In this document: positions 60,651 through 64,000 of the stretch, one piece after another
How positions within the stretch are numbered: position 1 is the stretch's first letter
Layout of the letters: each line of letters opens with the position of its first letter
From: Opacimonas sp014872805
GTDB lineage: Bacteria > Pseudomonadota > Gammaproteobacteria > Enterobacterales > Alteromonadaceae
Reading direction: 5' to 3'
NCBI GenBank assembly: GCA_014872805.1
Contig: WKFN01000015.1
Span: 1-64,000 of the forward strand
Length of the DNA: 64,000 nt
The notes under the pieces: generated by a model
What the model was told of the DNA's origin: nothing
Databases searched by the model: none
What the model saw: the letters and a program-made list of their open reading frames with translations, nothing else
Made by a program: the position numbers and the translations under genes

Positions 60651-63476
60651 ATGGATAAAATCGAAGTACGCGGCGCTCGCACCCATAATTTAAAAAATAT
60701 TTCTTTGGACATTCCTCGCGACAAACTTGTCGTGATCACCGGTTTATCCGGCTCTGGTAAGTCGTCTTTGGCGTTTGATACATTATACGCCGAAGGACAA
60801 CGGCGCTATGTGGAATCGCTCTCTGCTTACGCTCGCCAGTTTTTATCCATGATGGAAAAGCCCGACGTTGATTTGATTGAGGGCTTGTCCCCGGCGATTT
60901 CGATTGAACAAAAATCCACCTCACACAACCCTCGTTCTACCGTCGGTACAATCACCGAGATTTACGATTATTTAAGATTGTTATTTGCTCGGGTTGGCAC
61001 GCCTCGATGTCCTGATCACGATGTACCGTTGGACGCTCAGACGATTTCACAAATGGTGGATCGAGTATTGGCGATGCCTGAAGGTGAAAAACTGATGTTA
61101 TTGGCACCCGTGGTACAAGAGCGCAAAGGTGAGCATCTCAAAACCCTCGAGGCGCTTGCTGCTCAGGGTTATATTCGTGCAAGGATTGATGGTGAAGTAT
61201 GTGATTTATCGGATCCTCCTTCGTTAGATCTGCACAAAAAACACACCATTGAAGTGGTGGTCGATCGCTTTAAGGTCCGTGATGATTTGCAATTACGACT
61301 TGCTGAGTCATTCGAGACGGCAATCAATCTCTCTGGTGGTAATGCCAAAATCGCGTACATGGACGAACCAGACAAAGAAGAAATCATTTTTTCAGCTAAC
61401 TTTGCATGCCCACATTGTGGATACAGTATTGCCGAGTTAGAGCCGCGTTTATTTTCGTTTAATAACCCAGCTGGCGCTTGTCAAACTTGTGATGGCTTGG
61501 GCACCAGACAGTTTTTCGATCCCTCGCGCGTGATTGTGAACGATGAAATATCCCTCTCTGGTGGCGCAATACGCGGTTGGGATAAGCGCAGTTTTTATTA
61601 CTATCAAATGCTGCAAGCCGTAGCGGAGCACTATGGATTTGATTTGACAAAGCCGCTCAATTCCTTGGATAAAAAACACCTCGACATAGTCTTAAATGGC
61701 TCCAGAGGGACGGCGATCAATTTTAAATACATCAATGAACGTGGCGATATCATGCAGCGCAAGCATCCATTTGAAGGGGTTATTCCCAACATGGAGCGTC
61801 GCTATAAAGATACTGAGTCCAATGCAGTGCGTGAAGAATTATCCAAATATCTCTCACAGCAACCTTGCTCGGCATGTCACGGCTCTCGCCTGCGCCTAGA
61901 AGCGCGTAATGTGTTTATTGGCAATACGAGCTTACCGACCATCGCGACGATGTCGATTGAAAACTCGTTGAAGTTTTTTAATGATTTGGATTTACACGGT
62001 CAAAAAGCGGCCATCGCCGAAAAGATCTTAAAAGAAATTCAAGACCGTTTGAACTTCTTAGTGAATGTCGGTTTGAACTATCTCACCCTTGAGCGTAGCG
62101 CTGATACATTGTCTGGGGGGGAAGCGCAGCGTATTCGCTTAGCAAGTCAAATTGGAGCCGGTTTAGTTGGAGTGATGTATGTGCTCGACGAACCAAGTAT
62201 TGGCCTGCATCAGCGCGATAACGAGCGTTTACTTAAAACGTTGAGACACTTGCGGGATTTGGGTAATACGGTGTTGGTAGTTGAGCACGATGAAGATGCC
62301 ATCCGAGAAGCTGATCACGTGATAGATATTGGTCCCGGAGCCGGTGTGCATGGTGGTGAAATCATCGCCCAAGGGACCATGCAAGATATTATGGATTCTC
62401 CCGATTCGTTAACGGGGAAATATTTGTCGGGTCGAGAAAAAATAGACGTTCCAACCAAACGTAATAAACCCAAAAAAGGTGGTTGGATAACCTTAACTGG
62501 GGCGACGGGTAATAATCTGCAAGATGTGACGTTAAAAGTCCCAACGGGCTTAATGACCTGTGTCACAGGGGTGTCAGGTTCAGGTAAGTCGACCTTAATC
62601 AACGATACTTTTTACAAAATAGCCCAGCGCGAACTCAACAATGCGACAACCAATGAGCCAGCACCGTATAAGTCCATTACTGGTTTGGATAAGTTAGACA
62701 AGGTCGTAGATATTGACCAATCCCCGATAGGTCGTACTCCTCGTTCTAATCCTGCGACGTATGCGGGAATATTTACGCCGATTCGAGAAATTTTTTCCGG
62801 TACCCAAGAAGCGCGGTCACGCGGCTATAAGCCAGGTCGGTTTAGCTTCAACGTCAAAGGCGGTCGTTGTGAAGCATGTCAGGGTGATGGGGTGATCAAA
62901 GTCGAAATGCACTTTTTGCCCGATGTATACGTTCCGTGCGACGTGTGTAAAGGAAAACGCTACAACCGTGAGACGCTAGAAATTCGCTATAAAGGCAAAA
63001 ATATCCACGAAATTTTAGAGATGACGGTCGAAGACGCGCGCGAGTTCTTCGATGCGATCCCAGCAATTAATCGCAAACTACAAACCTTGATGGATGTAGG
63101 TTTAAGCTATATTCGTTTAGGCCAAGCTGCCACGACGTTATCCGGTGGTGAAGCACAGCGTGTGAAACTTGCCAAAGAGCTGTCTAAACGCGATACAGGA
63201 CAAACCTTGTATATTTTGGATGAACCAACGACGGGTTTGCACTTCCATGATATAAAGCAACTGCTTGAAGTGTTACATCGCTTACGCGATGCGGGCAATA
63301 CCATGGTGATCATTGAGCACAACTTAGACGTGGTGAAAACAGCAGATTGGATTGTTGATATCGGTCCAGAAGGTGGTTCAGGCGGTGGGCAAATCATCGC
63401 CCAAGGCACGCCTGAGGAAGTTGCCGAATCAACCGTCTCACATACTGGTCGATTTCTAAAGCCTATGTTGAAATAG
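60651..63476 (+). CDS. uvrA: Excinuclease ABC subunit A
   Basis: A 941-residue damage-recognition ATPase of nucleotide-excision repair. It begins MDKIEVRGARTHNLKNISLD at ATG 60651, matching the E. coli start; an upstream frame from 60624 is rejected. Two ABC modules have GLSGSGKSSLAFDTLYAEGQ and GVSGSGKSTLINDTF as Walker A, and LSGGEAQRI and LSGGEAQRV as signatures. Zinc-finger cysteines are in CPHCGYS...CQTC and CEACQGDG...CDVC. I found no clear LexA box (CTGT-N8-ACAG) in the 142-bp divergent region. Confidence 0.99.
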   Translation: MDKIEVRGARTHNLKNISLDIPRDKLVVITGLSGSGKSSLAFDTLYAEGQRRYVESLSAYARQFLSMMEKPDVDLIEGLSPAISIEQKSTSHNPRSTVGTITEIYDYLRLLFARVGTPRCPDHDVPLDAQTISQMVDRVLAMPEGEKLMLLAPVVQERKGEHLKTLEALAAQGYIRARIDGEVCDLSDPPSLDLHKKHTIEVVVDRFKVRDDLQLRLAESFETAINLSGGNAKIAYMDEPDKEEIIFSANFACPHCGYSIAELEPRLFSFNNPAGACQTCDGLGTRQFFDPSRVIVNDEISLSGGAIRGWDKRSFYYYQMLQAVAEHYGFDLTKPLNSLDKKHLDIVLNGSRGTAINFKYINERGDIMQRKHPFEGVIPNMERRYKDTESNAVREELSKYLSQQPCSACHGSRLRLEARNVFIGNTSLPTIATMSIENSLKFFNDLDLHGQKAAIAEKILKEIQDRLNFLVNVGLNYLTLERSADTLSGGEAQRIRLASQIGAGLVGVMYVLDEPSIGLHQRDNERLLKTLRHLRDLGNTVLVVEHDEDAIREADHVIDIGPGAGVHGGEIIAQGTMQDIMDSPDSLTGKYLSGREKIDVPTKRNKPKKGGWITLTGATGNNLQDVTLKVPTGLMTCVTGVSGSGKSTLINDTFYKIAQRELNNATTNEPAPYKSITGLDKLDKVVDIDQSPIGRTPRSNPATYAGIFTPIREIFSGTQEARSRGYKPGRFSFNVKGGRCEACQGDGVIKVEMHFLPDVYVPCDVCKGKRYNRETLEIRYKGKNIHEILEMTVEDAREFFDAIPAINRKLQTLMDVGLSYIRLGQAATTLSGGEAQRVKLAKELSKRDTGQTLYILDEPTTGLHFHDIKQLLEVLHRLRDAGNTMVIIEHNLDVVKTADWIVDIGPEGGSGGGQIIAQGTPEEVAESTVSHTGRFLKPMLK

Positions 63477-63500
63477 GGCGTATTTAAGGGGGTATTGGAT

Positions 63501-63959
63501 CTACTCAAACAACTCTACGGCCATACCCTTCATGGAATAGCCAACCGACGCAATATCGCCTTCCCAGCGAGTGGTGGTTAGTTTGCCAGTAATCCATACC
63601 GCATCATAAAGACTTTCAATTGGAATGCCTTCTGCAAAAGTCACATGCACGATTTGATTAGAGGGTGGCGGTGGCACATGAATACAGGCACCAAAGTAAG
63701 GTACCAACAAAAATTCTTTGGTATGAGTTGCCGTACCTTCTAACGGGACCACGAACCCTGGGATTTTGACCAAGCGATTGTTCAATGATTCCAACACAGG
63801 CGCGTTTGGATCAGCTTGACTCATGTTCATTTGATGATTAATTGTGACATCGGAGGGAACAAAGTCTTTAGGCACCATGTCTTCCCAATACAATTCCACT
63901 GGCTCTTGAGCGAGTACAAAACCACTCACTAATATACTTAACACCATTAAAAACCGCAT
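63501..63959 (-). CDS. DUF3299 family exported protein
   Basis: A 152-residue secreted protein. Residues 1-17 are a signal peptide ending AQ. The conserved DUF3299 core VKIPGFVVPLEGTATHTKEFLLVPYFGACIHVPPPPSNQIVHV is present, with the single Cys and the Pro run that characterise the family, followed by VWITGKL. Function is unknown; the pattern recalls proteins with a beta-barrel and is often near efflux genes. It is convergent with uvrA. Nothing further is visible from 63960 to the end. Confidence 0.88.
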   Translation of the reverse strand: MRFLMVLSILVSGFVLAQEPVELYWEDMVPKDFVPSDVTINHQMNMSQADPNAPVLESLNNRLVKIPGFVVPLEGTATHTKEFLLVPYFGACIHVPPPPSNQIVHVTFAEGIPIESLYDAVWITGKLTTTRWEGDIASVGYSMKGMAVELFE

Positions 63960-64000
63960 ATTAACCCCAATAATTGTTGTTTGAGATATTGTATAACAGT

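Overview
The window looks like a chromosomal segment of a marine gammaproteobacterium of the Alteromonadales, most likely Alteromonadaceae-like. Support comes from gammaproteobacterial gene orders (rpmB-rpmG-mutM, gmk-rpoZ-spoT-trmH-recG, hemCDXY, mreBCD-maf-rng-yhdP-tldD, uvrA opposite an MFS gene and ssb), lipid A/core genes of Gram-negative type, and a TonB-dependent receptor with an aromatic C-terminus beside flavin-dependent halogenases and a GH97 glycosidase. The assignment is by gene content only; no similarity search was possible.

Region 1 (1-13.4 kb) is accessory. It opens with the 3' end of a 5S rRNA and its terminator, then the C-terminal relic of an NmrA-like protein. A secreted protein of unknown function and a family 25 glycosyltransferase follow. 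Next is a saccharide-utilisation-like locus: a GH97 glycosidase (+), two tandem flavin-dependent (tryptophan-type) halogenases (-) and a 983-residue TonB-dependent receptor (-). An esterase lipoprotein and a DUF885 metallopeptidase-like lipoprotein close the region. A 14-bp palindrome upstream of the GH97 gene recurs with one mismatch upstream of the receptor gene, at about the same distance from a candidate promoter. This suggests one trans-acting regulator controls both; no regulator gene lies in the locus.

Region 2 (13.4-28.4 kb) carries a DUF1820 protein, an M28 peptidase lipoprotein, slmA, coaBC, radC, rpmB-rpmG, mutM and coaD. Two LPS-core genes follow (Kdo kinase, heptosyltransferase). 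A GGDEF/EAL c-di-GMP gene is interrupted by one in-frame TGA in its periplasmic sensor region. The threonine-degradation pair kbl-tdh and then glpE-glpG complete the region.

Region 3 (28.5-45.7 kb) is housekeeping: ubiC-ubiA with convergent ubiK, the helicase rep, a nitroreductase, hemCDXY, a carboxylesterase, cyaY, gmk, rpoZ, spoT, ridA, trmH, recG and rsmJ. A 9-bp inverted repeat with a 41-nt spacer ends four bases before the GTG start of spoT.

Region 4 (45.7-64 kb) holds pmbA and tldD around yjgA, a nitrilase-family hydrolase, yhdP, rng, maf, mreD, mreC and mreB with a terminator-like hairpin between mreB and mreC. A 26-codon relic of a LytTR DNA-binding domain follows, then ssb, a YajR-like transporter, uvrA and a DUF3299 protein. 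No tRNA genes, CRISPR arrays, insertion sequences or prophage genes were seen.
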